From Mesorhizobium sp. J428 (lineage in GTDB: Bacteria; Pseudomonadota; Alphaproteobacteria; Rhizobiales; Rhizobiaceae): DNA of 64,000 nucleotides. The position numbers and the translations under genes are program-made. Shown here piece after piece: positions 27,352 to 36,595 of this stretch. Numbering within the stretch: the stretch's first letter is position 1; each line of letters begins with the position of its first letter. The notes beneath the pieces are model-generated. The model had not been told where the DNA came from. It worked only from the letters and a program-made list of their open reading frames with translations, and made no database searches. Location: contig NZ_JAJOMX010000001.1 of NCBI RefSeq assembly GCF_024699925.1, forward strand, positions 1,116,001 through 1,180,000, written 5' to 3'.

Positions 27352-28067
27352 GCCTCGATGCCCAGGTAGATCTCGCGTACCTCGCGCGTCGCCATTACCT
27401 CGTCGGGCTGACCGATCGTCAGTATCCTTCCAAAGTTCAGCACCATCAGCCGCGTCACCACCGAGGTCAGCGCGTGCAGCACATGCTCGATCCAGATGAC
27501 CGCCATGCCCTGCGCATGGATGGCACGGACCGTCCCCACCAGTTCGCCGCATTCGGCCTCCGTTAGGCCGCCAGCGATCTCGTCCAGCAGGATGACCCGC
27601 GGACGTGTCGCCATGGCGCGTGCAAGTTCCAGCCGCTTGCGGCTGAGCAGCGGCAGCCCACCTGCCGCGCGATCCGCAACATGGGCAAGCCCCGTGCGGC
27701 GCAGGATATCCATCGCAGCATGCGGCGCCTCGGCGGCGGACATGCCGCCGCCGAAACGGGCAGCGACCAAAAGGTTCTCATAGACCGACAAATGGTCGAA
27801 AGGCTGCGGGATCTGGAACGAGCGGCCGATTCCGCTGGCGCAGCGCTGCATCGGGCTCTCGCCAGTGATGTCTCGACCATCGAGAAACACCCTTCCCGAA
27901 TCCGGCCGCAAATTGCCGGTGATGAGGTTGAACAGGGTCGACTTGCCCGCGCCGTTCGGACCGATGATGCCAAGCGCCTCGCCCGGCTCCAACGAGAAGC
28001 CGATCTCATCGGCGACTTTAAGCGCCCCGAAACTCTTCGATACGCCCTGCAAGGACAGGATCGTCAT
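27348..28067 (-). CDS. Branched-chain-type ABC ATPase LivG, set 1
   Basis: A 239-residue LivG ATPase. Walker A is GPNGAGKST, the RSFQIPQPF segment is present, the signature region is the degenerate LSRKRLELARAMA seen in LivG proteins, Walker B is VILLDEIAGGL and the H-loop is IWIEHVLHA. It is the first gene of a LivGFHM-dioxygenase-tautomerase operon and has a GGGAGGA ribosome site. No binding protein is encoded in this operon, so it may share LivK from 35232 or 37688. Confidence 0.92.
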   Translation of the reverse strand: MTILSLQGVSKSFGALKVADEIGFSLEPGEALGIIGPNGAGKSTLFNLITGNLRPDSGRVFLDGRDITGESPMQRCASGIGRSFQIPQPFDHLSVYENLLVAARFGGGMSAAEAPHAAMDILRRTGLAHVADRAAGGLPLLSRKRLELARAMATRPRVILLDEIAGGLTEAECGELVGTVRAIHAQGMAVIWIEHVLHALTSVVTRLMVLNFGRILTIGQPDEVMATREVREIYLGIEA

Positions 28068-28158
28068 CAGTTCCTCCCACCGCTCTCCTCAGCGGCACGT
28101 CTGCTTCTGTCATCCTAGGCGCAAATAGGCGTGAAGTTGATCGTATCACTCAGCAACA

Positions 28159-28175
28159 ATATCGCTTTCCGTTAT
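28159..28175. promoter_or_regulatory. ATA-N11-TAT motif upstream of the LivG operon
   Basis: ATATCGCTTTCCGTTAT differs by one base from the motif at the LysR start at 22573-22589. It lies about 90 bp upstream of LivG, between that operon and the end of the flavin reductase gene. It is probably a binding site of the same LysR protein, coupling import and ring cleavage to maleylacetate reduction. Confidence 0.55.
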
Positions 28176-28200
28176 GAATTCACCGACGCGGGCGGGGGCC

Positions 28201-28764
28201 TCAGCGGAACACATCGCGGTATTCCATGTCCATCGGCATCAGGCTGGCGACACCATCCTGCGTCTCACGCAGGCGATGCCAGCGTCGGTCGAGATAGATC
28301 AGCGATTCCAGTTCCGGCGCGTGAGTATTTTCACCTTCCGTGTTGCCTTCTAGGAGTTCGGCAATCACCACCGTTGCCCCTTCGACGGGCAGGGTTCCAC
28401 TGATGCGCGCACGAAACCAGGTTGCGACATCCGTGTAGCGCGGCTCGCCGGTCGGCAGCCGGTCCCAGGCGATACCCTGTCCAAAGCGGTCGACGCCGGG
28501 CGTCGCGCCCAGCCGGGCCAATGCGAGGTCGGAATAGCGCAGCAGATGGATCAGCATGGTGCCGGCCGCCAGCACAGGCTGCGTCGAGCCTGAGCGCGAT
28601 GAAAGAGAGAACGCGACCGTAGGCGGGTCGGCACTGACGGAGATCAGCGACGAGACGGTCATCGCCACCGGATTACTGCCGGGATCGGCGGTAATGACGG
28701 CGACACCGGCGGGATGGCAGCGGAACGCCTCGCGAAAGGCCGTCTGCAGCGGAGTTGTGGTCAT
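28201..28764 (-). CDS. Flavin reductase (HpaC/GraD-like component)
   Basis: A 187-residue FMN-binding split-barrel flavin:NAD(P)H reductase. It shows the family start FREAFRCHPAGVAVITAD, the flavin loop AMTVSSLISVSADPPTVAFSLS, and a C-terminal loop. The ATG at 28764 has a GGAAGAG site. The gene directly follows an oxygenase of the FADH2-dependent type, so it most likely supplies reduced flavin to it, as GraD does for GraA in resorcinol hydroxylase. Confidence 0.88.
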   Translation of the reverse strand: MTTTPLQTAFREAFRCHPAGVAVITADPGSNPVAMTVSSLISVSADPPTVAFSLSSRSGSTQPVLAAGTMLIHLLRYSDLALARLGATPGVDRFGQGIAWDRLPTGEPRYTDVATWFRARISGTLPVEGATVVIAELLEGNTEGENTHAPELESLIYLDRRWHRLRETQDGVASLMPMDMEYRDVFR

Positions 28765-28815
28765 GTCGCTCTTCCCGGCCGCCGGGGCGATCCTCACCGC
28801 CCCGGCCAGCCGGCC

Positions 28816-30036
28816 TCATTTCTTCTCGATCAGATCGTAGAACTGCCAGACCCGGTCACTCCAAAGGCCGCCAAGGTCGCGGCCGGCGGATGTGACGATG
28901 GACGGCGCGATGGTGAAGTGGTTGGCAGCCACCATCATGTCGCGGAATGTGCGCTGGATGACACCGGCACGCAGGCCTGCGCCGCCTGACGCGCGATAGG
29001 CGAAATTGCAGAGATCGACGCCCGCTTCGTGGATCTGCGCTTTGGCGAGATGTACGAGGCTGATATTCCGTGTGGTCATCATCTTGCCGGCCTCGGCAGT
29101 CGCCTCGATGTCGCCCCACACCTCCATGACGAAGGCGCGCGCGGCGCGGTAGGAAGCCTCAGCCCGACCGTAGTCGTACCAGAACTTCTCGCTCTCCCCG
29201 AGCATGCCGGCGCGGCCGGATTTGCTGCGCGCGAACTTGGCGATCTCGTCCAGCATGCGGCGGCCCGCGCCCATGGCCCAGCCGGTGTGGCCGATGGCGG
29301 CCAGCCCGACGATGCCGAGGCTGAACAGCTCTTTGAGGCGCTGTGGCGGCGCCGTCAGGATCGGAAACACCAGGTCCTCGGCGATGAAGACGTCTTCGGC
29401 GGAATAGTCGATCGACCCCGTGCCCTTCAGCCCGAGCACGTCCCAGTTGCCGAGTTGCTTGTGCTCGGGGATGGGTGCGTGTGCGCACATCACGATGACG
29501 TTGCCGTCGGCATCCTTGGCAGGCTTTCCTGTGCCGTCATCCAGGAAGCAGGCGGAGTGCGACCAGGTGGCGTGAGAGAAGCCGGAGCCGTAGCTCCACT
29601 TGCCGGTCAAAGTGTAACCGCCGTCGACTTTCTTCAGCATGCCGAGCGGCGCGCCCTGCCCCGAGAAGCGGTTTTCGGTCCCCGGCCCGAACAGACGCTC
29701 CACCGCCGAGTCTGGCAGGAACGCTGCCGACATGGCGCCGATACAGCAATGCACCATGGACACCCAGCCGGCCGAACCGGACCACCATGTGACCGCCTCG
29801 ATCAGTTGCAGCACCTCGGTCGGCCGCATTTGGGCACCGCCAAGCTGTTCTGTGGCCAAAAGATGCGAAAAACGCAGCGGCCTGAGCAGTTCGAAACTCT
29901 CCGTCGTCAGCTCGCCAGCAGCCTCATCGGCGGCGGCATTGGCTTCCAGTCGCGGACCGATCTCGGCAATCTTCTTCAAGACTTCCTTATGATCGACCGT
30001 ATTGCCCCAATAGCCGTGCTTCATGGGCTTGTTCAT
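28816..30036 (-). CDS. FADH2-dependent aromatic hydroxylase, acyl-CoA dehydrogenase fold (GraA/HsaA-like)
   Basis: A 406-residue group D flavin monooxygenase of the acyl-CoA-dehydrogenase-like fold. The N-terminal helical domain is followed by the middle beta domain (GGYTLTGKWSYGSGFSHATW, then LGLKGTGSIDY) and the C-terminal bundle ending near FRDMMVAANHFTIAP. Relatives (HsaA, GraA, TftD) ortho- or para-hydroxylate phenols with FADH2 from a partner reductase, which is the next gene. The ATG at 30036 has GGAG eight bases upstream; one at 30051 is possible. Resorcinol to hydroxyquinol is the best guess from context. Confidence 0.87.
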   Translation of the reverse strand: MNKPMKHGYWGNTVDHKEVLKKIAEIGPRLEANAAADEAAGELTTESFELLRPLRFSHLLATEQLGGAQMRPTEVLQLIEAVTWWSGSAGWVSMVHCCIGAMSAAFLPDSAVERLFGPGTENRFSGQGAPLGMLKKVDGGYTLTGKWSYGSGFSHATWSHSACFLDDGTGKPAKDADGNVIVMCAHAPIPEHKQLGNWDVLGLKGTGSIDYSAEDVFIAEDLVFPILTAPPQRLKELFSLGIVGLAAIGHTGWAMGAGRRMLDEIAKFARSKSGRAGMLGESEKFWYDYGRAEASYRAARAFVMEVWGDIEATAEAGKMMTTRNISLVHLAKAQIHEAGVDLCNFAYRASGGAGLRAGVIQRTFRDMMVAANHFTIAPSIVTSAGRDLGGLWSDRVWQFYDLIEKK

Positions 30037-30065
30037 GGCTGTGTTCTCCATTGGACAGGTACGAT

Positions 30066-30854
30066 TCACGCGGCGAGGAAATCGCCGATCTTCTTCAGCG
30101 TTTCGGGTTTTTCCTGCATGACGAAATGGCCCGCGTCGGACACGGTCAGCAGACGGGCATCGGGCAGCGCATCGACCCAGAGCTGCGCCTGGCTGGCCGG
30201 CAGGAGCCGGTCCTCCGTGCCCCATACGACAAGCGTCGGATTGGCGATCCGCGCCAGGAAACGGCGCAGGTTAGGATGCCCCATCCCAAAGGGGGCCAGA
30301 ACGCGCGCGGCCGTCTCGCCTTCACGGGCGCGATCCGCACCGAAGGCCTCGGCAAACCCGGCGTCGGACCCATCCGGAAAATAGCGCAGTGCAACAGACA
30401 CGTCGTGCGCCAGGTAGCTCGGCAGATCTTGCGGCGCGACTGCGCCCAGATTGGTTGCCGGATGCGAGGGGTCATTCAGCCCGGCCGGCGCGATCAGCAC
30501 CACCTTGTCGAACTTCTCGCGGGCGAGGCCGGCAAGCTCGGTGGCCATCCAGCCGCCCATGGAGAAGCCGATCAGATGCGGCTTTTCGGTCAGATTCAGC
30601 ACGTCGAGCAGGTTCAGGTAGTGCACGATAAGATCGCTCATGCCCGCAAGATGTGGCGCCGCGCCTGAAAACCCCCAGCCCGGGTGGCTTGGGCATAGCA
30701 CGCGAAACCTGTCCGCCAGCCCCTCGGCAAAATCGAAGCCTTCGAGCGTCGAGATGCCGTGCAGGAAGAGTATCGGCTTGCCCTTGCCGATTGCCTTCAC
30801 AACGGTTTTGACGCCGCCGATGTCGTATTCAAGAGTTTCGAACTTCATGGCCAT
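30066..30854 (-). CDS. Alpha/beta hydrolase
   Basis: A 262-residue alpha/beta hydrolase. The oxyanion motif is ILFLHGIS, the nucleophile elbow is LIGFSMGGWMA, the acid is probably in WGTEDRLLP, and the catalytic histidine is in SDAGHFVMQEKP. Similar enzymes hydrolyse meta-cleavage products or enol-lactones of aromatic pathways. It follows the ADH gene by 12 bp and precedes the hydroxylase on the same strand. A strong GGAGGG site precedes the ATG. Confidence 0.87.
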   Translation of the reverse strand: MAMKFETLEYDIGGVKTVVKAIGKGKPILFLHGISTLEGFDFAEGLADRFRVLCPSHPGWGFSGAAPHLAGMSDLIVHYLNLLDVLNLTEKPHLIGFSMGGWMATELAGLAREKFDKVVLIAPAGLNDPSHPATNLGAVAPQDLPSYLAHDVSVALRYFPDGSDAGFAEAFGADRAREGETAARVLAPFGMGHPNLRRFLARIANPTLVVWGTEDRLLPASQAQLWVDALPDARLLTVSDAGHFVMQEKPETLKKIGDFLAA

Positions 30855-30866
30855 GATGGACCCTCC

Positions 30867-31883
30867 TCAGGCAACCTCCGGTTGGATCAGCACCTTGCAT
30901 TGCGTGGTACGCTGACGCAGTCCCTCGAAGACCTGCGGCACAAGCGAAAGGTCGATCCTGTCGGTGATGATCTGTTGCGGCGCAAAGGGGCCGCCGGACA
31001 GGGCGTCCAGCGCTACGCCGAATTCGTTCTTCTGGTGGAAGAACACCGAGAAGATCAGGTCGATCTCCTTGGAGAGCGCCACGAAGGGATCCCACTCGTC
31101 TCCCCCGATGCACAGCCCGACGCCGATGACCCTGCCCTGAAGTCGCACCGCTTCGGTAGCTGCCTGGAGCAATCCGCGCTTGCCGACGCATTCGAACACG
31201 ATGTCGGGCGGGCCGCCGCAAAGGTCGGCGATATTCTGCGACAACCTCTCGTTCGACAGGGCGAAATCCGTCGCGCCAAGTGCGAGCGCCCGATCGCGCT
31301 GGTAGGTATGCCTGTCCGCCATGACCACGCGGCTTGCGCCCATGCGACGCGCCCAGAAGGCAACCAGCAGACCGATCGGGCCGGCACCGAGGACCGCAAC
31401 CCTGTCCCCCGGCTGCATGCCGGAGCGCACGATGCAGTGGAGCGCTACAGAGAGCGGCTCCGCCAGCGCTGCGTCCGCTACCGATATGCCGTCCGGCACC
31501 ACACGGCACTGGCGCGCTGCGACGGTGACGTATTCGGCATAGCCGCCGCCGATGAGGACCAATTCGGCGCAGCGTGCCGGATCGCCGTCGACGCAGCGGG
31601 AGCAGCGACCACAGCCGCGCATGGGCACGACGGCCACCCTGTCGCCGCGCTGCAGATCATGCACATCCTTGCCTGTGGCCACGACTTCGCCGGCGATCTC
31701 ATGGCCAAGAACGAAGCCGCCGCTCACCCCGAACGGCGCGGGATCCTCAGTGATGTGCAGATCGCTGCCGCAGATGCCGCACGCGGCGGTGCGCAGCACG
31801 ACCTCGTCTGCGCCCGGCGAAGGATCCGGCACGTCGCCCACGCGAAGCGGGCTGCCTGTTGCGTCGAATATGACCGCCCTCAT
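30867..31883 (-). CDS. Zinc-dependent alcohol dehydrogenase (MDR family)
   Basis: A 338-residue medium-chain dehydrogenase. The catalytic zinc site is CGICGSDLH with GHEIAGEV, the structural zinc cysteines are in CGRCSRCVDGDPARC, and the nucleotide motif is VLGAGPIGLLVAFWA. It oxidises an alcohol or polyol with NAD(P). The ATG overlaps the stop of LivM set 2 by 4 bp, so its substrate or product is probably linked to the imported compound. Confidence 0.9.
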   Translation of the reverse strand: MRAVIFDATGSPLRVGDVPDPSPGADEVVLRTAACGICGSDLHITEDPAPFGVSGGFVLGHEIAGEVVATGKDVHDLQRGDRVAVVPMRGCGRCSRCVDGDPARCAELVLIGGGYAEYVTVAARQCRVVPDGISVADAALAEPLSVALHCIVRSGMQPGDRVAVLGAGPIGLLVAFWARRMGASRVVMADRHTYQRDRALALGATDFALSNERLSQNIADLCGGPPDIVFECVGKRGLLQAATEAVRLQGRVIGVGLCIGGDEWDPFVALSKEIDLIFSVFFHQKNEFGVALDALSGGPFAPQQIITDRIDLSLVPQVFEGLRQRTTQCKVLIQPEVA

Positions 31884-32908
31884 GGCTTTGCCTCCGTCAC
31901 CTGAACGAGATGGCGCCGGATTGGGAACCAGGGGGCATCCCATCGCTTGGAGATCATCCCCCAGATGCCGCCACGGGCATAAAGCGCAACGAGCACGGTC
32001 ATGACCCCAAGCACGACGAAGTAGCTCGCGCCGTAGGCACCGAACCAGCGCTCGGCCACGAAGTAGATCAAAGCGCCGATCAGCACGCCTTCGATGGAGG
32101 CGATCCCGCCAACCATGACGATGAAGATCGCGATGTTCGACCACATCGGATCGAAGGCGGATGGCGGATTGATGCGCAACTGCGCCATGAAATAAACGGC
32201 GCCTGCAAGGCCGCAACCGATCGCCGACGCGACATAGATCATGAAGCGCAGGCGGCGAACATCGACGCCCTGGCTCGCCGCCGCCACCGGATTGTCACGC
32301 ATGGCGATCAACGCCAGTCCGAAACGCGAACGCAGGAACCAGTAGCTGCCGCCTATCGTCACCAGGATCATCAGCGCGCAAAGAAGCGACATCGCCACGT
32401 TGCGCTCGAAGGCCGAATACTCTCGCATGACGCCGAGCGACATGCCGGAGCCGGCGTTTACGAAAGTGAGGTTCGAGGCAGCCAACCGGAAGACTTCCGC
32501 CACGACCCAGGTCCCGATGGCGAAGTAGGGCCCGTCCAGCCGGTGCAGCAGCAGATAGCAGGGCACCGCCAGGACGGCGGGCACGAGCAGCGACAGAAAT
32601 ATCGCGACGAACGGATTAACGCCAAAGGTTTGCGCCAGCACGAACAATGCATAACCGGCGGTGCCGACGAACGCCTGTTGGCCCACGGAGACGAGCCCCG
32701 CATATCCGGCCATCATGTTCCACATCTGAGCGACAGCGATGTAGCAGCACAATTCGACGATCATGCGGATGGTGCCGGGCTTGGCCCACCAAGGCATCAG
32801 CACCAGGCCGATAACGGCGAAAACGAACACAGCCAGAGCCAGGCGCCCCGACAGAGTTTGCCGGCGAACAAGCACCGCGGGCAGTCCGGCAGCGGATGTC
32901 GAGCTCAT
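31880..32908 (-). CDS. Branched-chain-type ABC permease LivM, set 2
   Basis: A 342-residue LivM permease with VSVGQQAFVGTAGYAL, the LRSRFGLALIAMRDNPVAAASQGVD loop and multiple hydrophobic helices. The ATG at 32908 is preferred; a TTG two codons upstream is in frame. It is distinct from set 1 in sequence, so this is not a recent duplication. Confidence 0.9.
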   Translation of the reverse strand: MSSTSAAGLPAVLVRRQTLSGRLALAVFVFAVIGLVLMPWWAKPGTIRMIVELCCYIAVAQMWNMMAGYAGLVSVGQQAFVGTAGYALFVLAQTFGVNPFVAIFLSLLVPAVLAVPCYLLLHRLDGPYFAIGTWVVAEVFRLAASNLTFVNAGSGMSLGVMREYSAFERNVAMSLLCALMILVTIGGSYWFLRSRFGLALIAMRDNPVAAASQGVDVRRLRFMIYVASAIGCGLAGAVYFMAQLRINPPSAFDPMWSNIAIFIVMVGGIASIEGVLIGALIYFVAERWFGAYGASYFVVLGVMTVLVALYARGGIWGMISKRWDAPWFPIRRHLVQVTEAKP

Positions 32909-32910
32909 GG

Positions 32911-33768
32911 TCAACCCTTTCCCGAAAGGCCTTGTGGGCGCATGGCCAACACAAGGAGGAATACGAGATGGCCCGCCAGCACGCCGAAGCCGGGGTTGAT
33001 GCGAAAGCCGATCGCTTGCGTAATCCCAAGCACCATCGAGCCGAGGAAGGCGCCCCAGATGGAGCCCATGCCGCCGATGATGACTGCCTCGAAGGCATAG
33101 ATAAGCTGCGCGCCACCATCGGCAGGGGCCACGGTTGACCGCAGCGACTGGAACACGGCCGCAAAACCCAGGATGCCTACCGCGATGGCGGTGGCGAAAG
33201 CATAGACGCCCTTCGGATTGATGCCGGTCATCGCCGCCGCCTCCACATCCGCGGAAGCGGCGCGCAGCGAGCGGCCAAAGCGCGTGCGCTTCAGCATCAG
33301 ATCCAAACCCCAGGTGAGGCCGGTAGCGAACACCAGGACTATGATGGGCAGAAGACCGACATAGATGCCACCGATCTCCACCGAGCGGCTTTCGAGCCCT
33401 CCGCCCGGCAACGAGCGACTGTTGGCCGACCAGATCTGCAGCATCAGGTTCTGCAGCGCCAACGACAGGCCGAACGTGGCGATCAGCGACGGCAGAGGAT
33501 CGTCACCCACGACCTTGTTCAGCAGCGCCTTCTGCAAAAGCCAGCCCATCGCAACAGCTAGCGGCACGAGTGCAGCCATCACGGTGAACGGCCCCAATCC
33601 CCAGGCGCCGGCTATCGAGATACCGATCAGCGAGAGCAGGATGACCAGATCGCCATGGCTGACATTGACGATGCGCATCACGCCGAACATCAACGCCATG
33701 CCGAGCGCGTATTGCGCGTACATGCCGCCCAGCAGGACGCCTTGGATGAGCGCATCAAGCCACTGCAT
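32911..33768 (-). CDS. Branched-chain-type ABC permease LivH, set 2
   Basis: A 285-residue LivH permease with YALGMALMFGVMRIVNVSHGD, LPSLIATFGLSLALQN and AFEAVIIGGMGSIWGAFLGS. It overlaps the end of LivF by 14 bp. Second complete Liv set in the cluster. Confidence 0.91.
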   Translation of the reverse strand: MQWLDALIQGVLLGGMYAQYALGMALMFGVMRIVNVSHGDLVILLSLIGISIAGAWGLGPFTVMAALVPLAVAMGWLLQKALLNKVVGDDPLPSLIATFGLSLALQNLMLQIWSANSRSLPGGGLESRSVEIGGIYVGLLPIIVLVFATGLTWGLDLMLKRTRFGRSLRAASADVEAAAMTGINPKGVYAFATAIAVGILGFAAVFQSLRSTVAPADGGAQLIYAFEAVIIGGMGSIWGAFLGSMVLGITQAIGFRINPGFGVLAGHLVFLLVLAMRPQGLSGKG

Positions 33769-34483
33769 GACTGGCTCCGAAGTAAGCTTGGCTGATCTGC
33801 TCGCGCGTCACGTCGCGGGATCGGCCGGTCAGTGTCACGCGGCCTTCGAGCACGCAGTAGAGGCGGTCGGTCGCCGTCTGGGCGAGGCCGACATCCTGTT
33901 CAACCACGACCATCGCCGTGCCCTGGTTGCGAATTTCGGGGAGCACCGCGTAAATCTCACGGATCACCTTCGGCGCGAGTCCGAGACTGATCTCGTCGCA
34001 GAGCAGAATCCGCGGCTGGCAGAGCAGTGCGCGGCCTATGGCGACCATCTGCTGCTGACCGCCGGAAAGGCTTTGCACCGGCGTGCGGGCCTTTTCCTTC
34101 AGAATGGGAAACAGCGTGTGCAGCCGTGCCAGCGACCAGCCCCCGGTGCGGCCGAGATATTCGGCGCGATCGATGGCGACACGCAGATTGTCTTCCACCG
34201 TCATGCCGTTGAACAGGCGACGACCCTCGGGCACGATGGCGATGCCTTTCTGCACCATGCGGTCCGTGGGCGTGCCGCCGATTGGCTGGCCGTCGAGGCG
34301 CACCATGTCAGGCGCCACCGGCAACAGGCCCATTATGGCACGCAGAAAGGTAGATTTGCCCGCGCCGTTGGCACCGATCAACGCAACCGCCTCCCCCTCG
34401 CCCACCTCGGCGTCGATGCCATAGAGAGCCTGGAAATCGCCATATCGCGCCACCAGGCCGTGTGTGGAGAGAGCAGCGCTCAT
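33755..34483 (-). CDS. Branched-chain-type ABC ATPase LivF, set 2
   Basis: A 242-residue LivF ATPase with Walker A GANGAGKST, PEGRRLFNGMTVEDNL, signature LSGGQQQMVAIGRAL, Walker B LLCDEISLGLAP and H-loop VVVEQDVGLA. Its ATG overlaps the LivG stop by 4 bp. Confidence 0.92.
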   Translation of the reverse strand: MSAALSTHGLVARYGDFQALYGIDAEVGEGEAVALIGANGAGKSTFLRAIMGLLPVAPDMVRLDGQPIGGTPTDRMVQKGIAIVPEGRRLFNGMTVEDNLRVAIDRAEYLGRTGGWSLARLHTLFPILKEKARTPVQSLSGGQQQMVAIGRALLCQPRILLCDEISLGLAPKVIREIYAVLPEIRNQGTAMVVVEQDVGLAQTATDRLYCVLEGRVTLTGRSRDVTREQISQAYFGASHAVA

Positions 34484-35208
34484 GTCTCGATCCCCATATA
34501 GACTCGCCGCACCTCGGGGTTCGCGATCACCGCGTCCGGTAACCCCTCGGCGATCTTCTCGCCGAAGTTCAGCACCATCAGCCGGTCTGCTACGGCCAGG
34601 AGCGCGTGAAGCACGTGCTCGATCCAGATGATGGTGATGCCGCGGTCGCGAATGCGCCGCACCAGCGCGACCAGGTCCTTCGACTCTTCGTCGGTCAGGC
34701 CGCCAGCGATCTCATCCAGAAGGAGAAGCTTTGGATCGGAGGCCAGGGCGCGGGCGAGTTCGAGCCGTTTGCGATCGAGAAGCGTAAGGGCGCCCGCCTG
34801 CCTGTTCGCCTTTTCCCAGAGTTCGCATTCGCGCAAGACGTCGGCGCAGAAGGCGTAGCTTTCCTGCTCCGATTTGCCGGCGCCAAATGTCGAAGCGACA
34901 AGCAGGTTCTCGAAAGTTGTCATGCCTGAATAGGGGCGTGGAATCTGGTAGGTGCGGCCGATGCCCATCTTGCAGCGACGGAAGGGCGGTTCGCCCTTCA
35001 GCGTCTCTCCGCCCAGGCGGATCTCGCCGCCTGAGCTCTTCAGATCGCCGCTGATCATGTTGAACAGCGTCGTCTTGCCTGCCCCGTTGGGGCCAAGGAT
35101 GCCGAGCAGTTCGCCGCGATAGACATCGAAGCTTACCGCATGGAGGACCCGCACCGCGCCGAAGCTTTTCGACACGTCGCTGGCGCGAAGCAAGATTTCG
35201 CGGTTCAT
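34480..35208 (-). CDS. Branched-chain-type ABC ATPase LivG, set 2
   Basis: A 242-residue LivG ATPase with Walker A GPNGAGKTT, GIGRTYQIPRPY, the degenerate signature LLDRKRLELARALA, Walker B LLLLDEIAGGL and H-loop IWIEHVLHAL. It follows the binding-protein gene by 23 bp, and the set LivK-LivG-LivF-LivH-LivM is complete here. Confidence 0.92.
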   Translation of the reverse strand: MNREILLRASDVSKSFGAVRVLHAVSFDVYRGELLGILGPNGAGKTTLFNMISGDLKSSGGEIRLGGETLKGEPPFRRCKMGIGRTYQIPRPYSGMTTFENLLVASTFGAGKSEQESYAFCADVLRECELWEKANRQAGALTLLDRKRLELARALASDPKLLLLDEIAGGLTDEESKDLVALVRRIRDRGITIIWIEHVLHALLAVADRLMVLNFGEKIAEGLPDAVIANPEVRRVYMGIET

Positions 35209-35231
35209 CCCGGGCTACACCGTTGCAAAGT

Positions 35232-36527
35232 TCACCAGCCGATCGCGACGATCTTCTGTTCGGGCTCGAACAGCTTGTTAACCGTGTTGTCGACGATCTT
35301 CAGGTCGTACATCCACTTCTCGCCCTTGACCCACTGCCCACCGAAGATCGGCGTCGTGGAGACGTTCTTGTGCGGTTTGCCGGCAAACTTGATCGGCCCC
35401 ACGACGGTGTTGATGTCGGTCGCGGCCAGCGAAACGCGGTTGGCCTCGCGGTCGAGCGGGTCAGTCGACCGCTTCAGGACGTCGATCACCACCTCGAGGA
35501 GCGCATGGGAATAGCCCAAAGGCTGTGTCCACTGCCGCTTCTGATCCTTCTCCCACTGGTCTGCCAGATCGCGGCTGACCTGCCCGGTCAGCGTCGACGG
35601 GAACGGGAAGGCCGGCGTCCACCATACCTCGGACGACATGCCGTTGCCGAGCGGACCCATCGCTTCCACGCCACTGGGAAACAGCAGCGCAGCGGCAACG
35701 GTGACTGCCTTGGGCTTGAAGCCCTGCTGGTTGCACTGGGTGACGAAGGTCTTCAGGTCGTCCGGATAGGTGATGCCCCCGACGATCTCGCAATTGTTCT
35801 TCTTGAATTCGGCGATCTGGGCCGAGAAGTCATTGGTCCGCGGCTGGAAGTAGCCGGGGATCGTCACATCGTAGCCCGCTTTCTTGGTCGGCACCGGCAG
35901 GCCGTATTGGTCGTTGCCCCAGGTCTCGCCGTCGATGTTCTGCGGGAACAGCATGCCGACCTTCTTGTTTGTGTCGAGCCCGTTCCACAGGCCGACGAAG
36001 GTGTTCAGCGCCTCGTCGAGGCCCCAGAAGAAGTGATAGGTCCAGCTGAACTCGCCGCCGCCGCGCGGCATGATGACCGCCTGCCATGGCGCACCCGCCG
36101 AGACGCAGGGCGTTTCGTTAAGCTCCGACTGTTCCATGACCGGAAGGATCGTATCTGTCGTGGAGGCAGGAGCCATCAGATGCACCTCCTCGTTCAGGAT
36201 CAGATCGCCGGCAATTTCCGCGGCCTTATTGGGGTTCGATTGAGTGTCGCGCTCCAGGATTTCGATCTCGTAGGTATTTCCGTTGGCGCAGGTCAGCTTG
36301 CCGCCGAGGAATTGCCTGATCTTCTGGACGGTGTAGCCGTCCGTCTCGCCAAACAGGCCAAGCGGCCCGGTGGCGGGTGTCAGGTAGCCAACCTTGATCT
36401 TTCCTGCGGTCTGCGCGCGCAGATAGGTCGGCATGCCGACGGTGCTCGCCACGACGCCCGCACCCAACCCGCGCAACACGGTGCGACGGCTGATGCCTGC
36501 CTTCACCAACTTATTATAGTAGGTCAT
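35232..36527 (-). CDS. Liv-type periplasmic substrate-binding protein, set 2
   Basis: A 431-residue type I periplasmic binding protein. A Tat-like leader (SRRTVLRGLGAGVVASTVG) is followed by IKVGYLTPATGPLGLFGE, SNPNKAAEIAGDLI and the two-lobe fold. It belongs to the long Liv-type subgroup with aromatic-rich segments (TYHFFWGLDEALNTFVGLW) found near aromatic catabolism genes, and is paralogous to the protein at 37688. A strong GGGAGGA site precedes the ATG at 36527. Confidence 0.9.
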   Translation of the reverse strand: MTYYNKLVKAGISRRTVLRGLGAGVVASTVGMPTYLRAQTAGKIKVGYLTPATGPLGLFGETDGYTVQKIRQFLGGKLTCANGNTYEIEILERDTQSNPNKAAEIAGDLILNEEVHLMAPASTTDTILPVMEQSELNETPCVSAGAPWQAVIMPRGGGEFSWTYHFFWGLDEALNTFVGLWNGLDTNKKVGMLFPQNIDGETWGNDQYGLPVPTKKAGYDVTIPGYFQPRTNDFSAQIAEFKKNNCEIVGGITYPDDLKTFVTQCNQQGFKPKAVTVAAALLFPSGVEAMGPLGNGMSSEVWWTPAFPFPSTLTGQVSRDLADQWEKDQKRQWTQPLGYSHALLEVVIDVLKRSTDPLDREANRVSLAATDINTVVGPIKFAGKPHKNVSTTPIFGGQWVKGEKWMYDLKIVDNTVNKLFEPEQKIVAIGW

Positions 36528-36595
36528 CACATTTCCTCCCTTGTGTTGACCGTCCGCCCCGCGTTCCTCCCGCTTCGGGCATTCGGATGAAAATC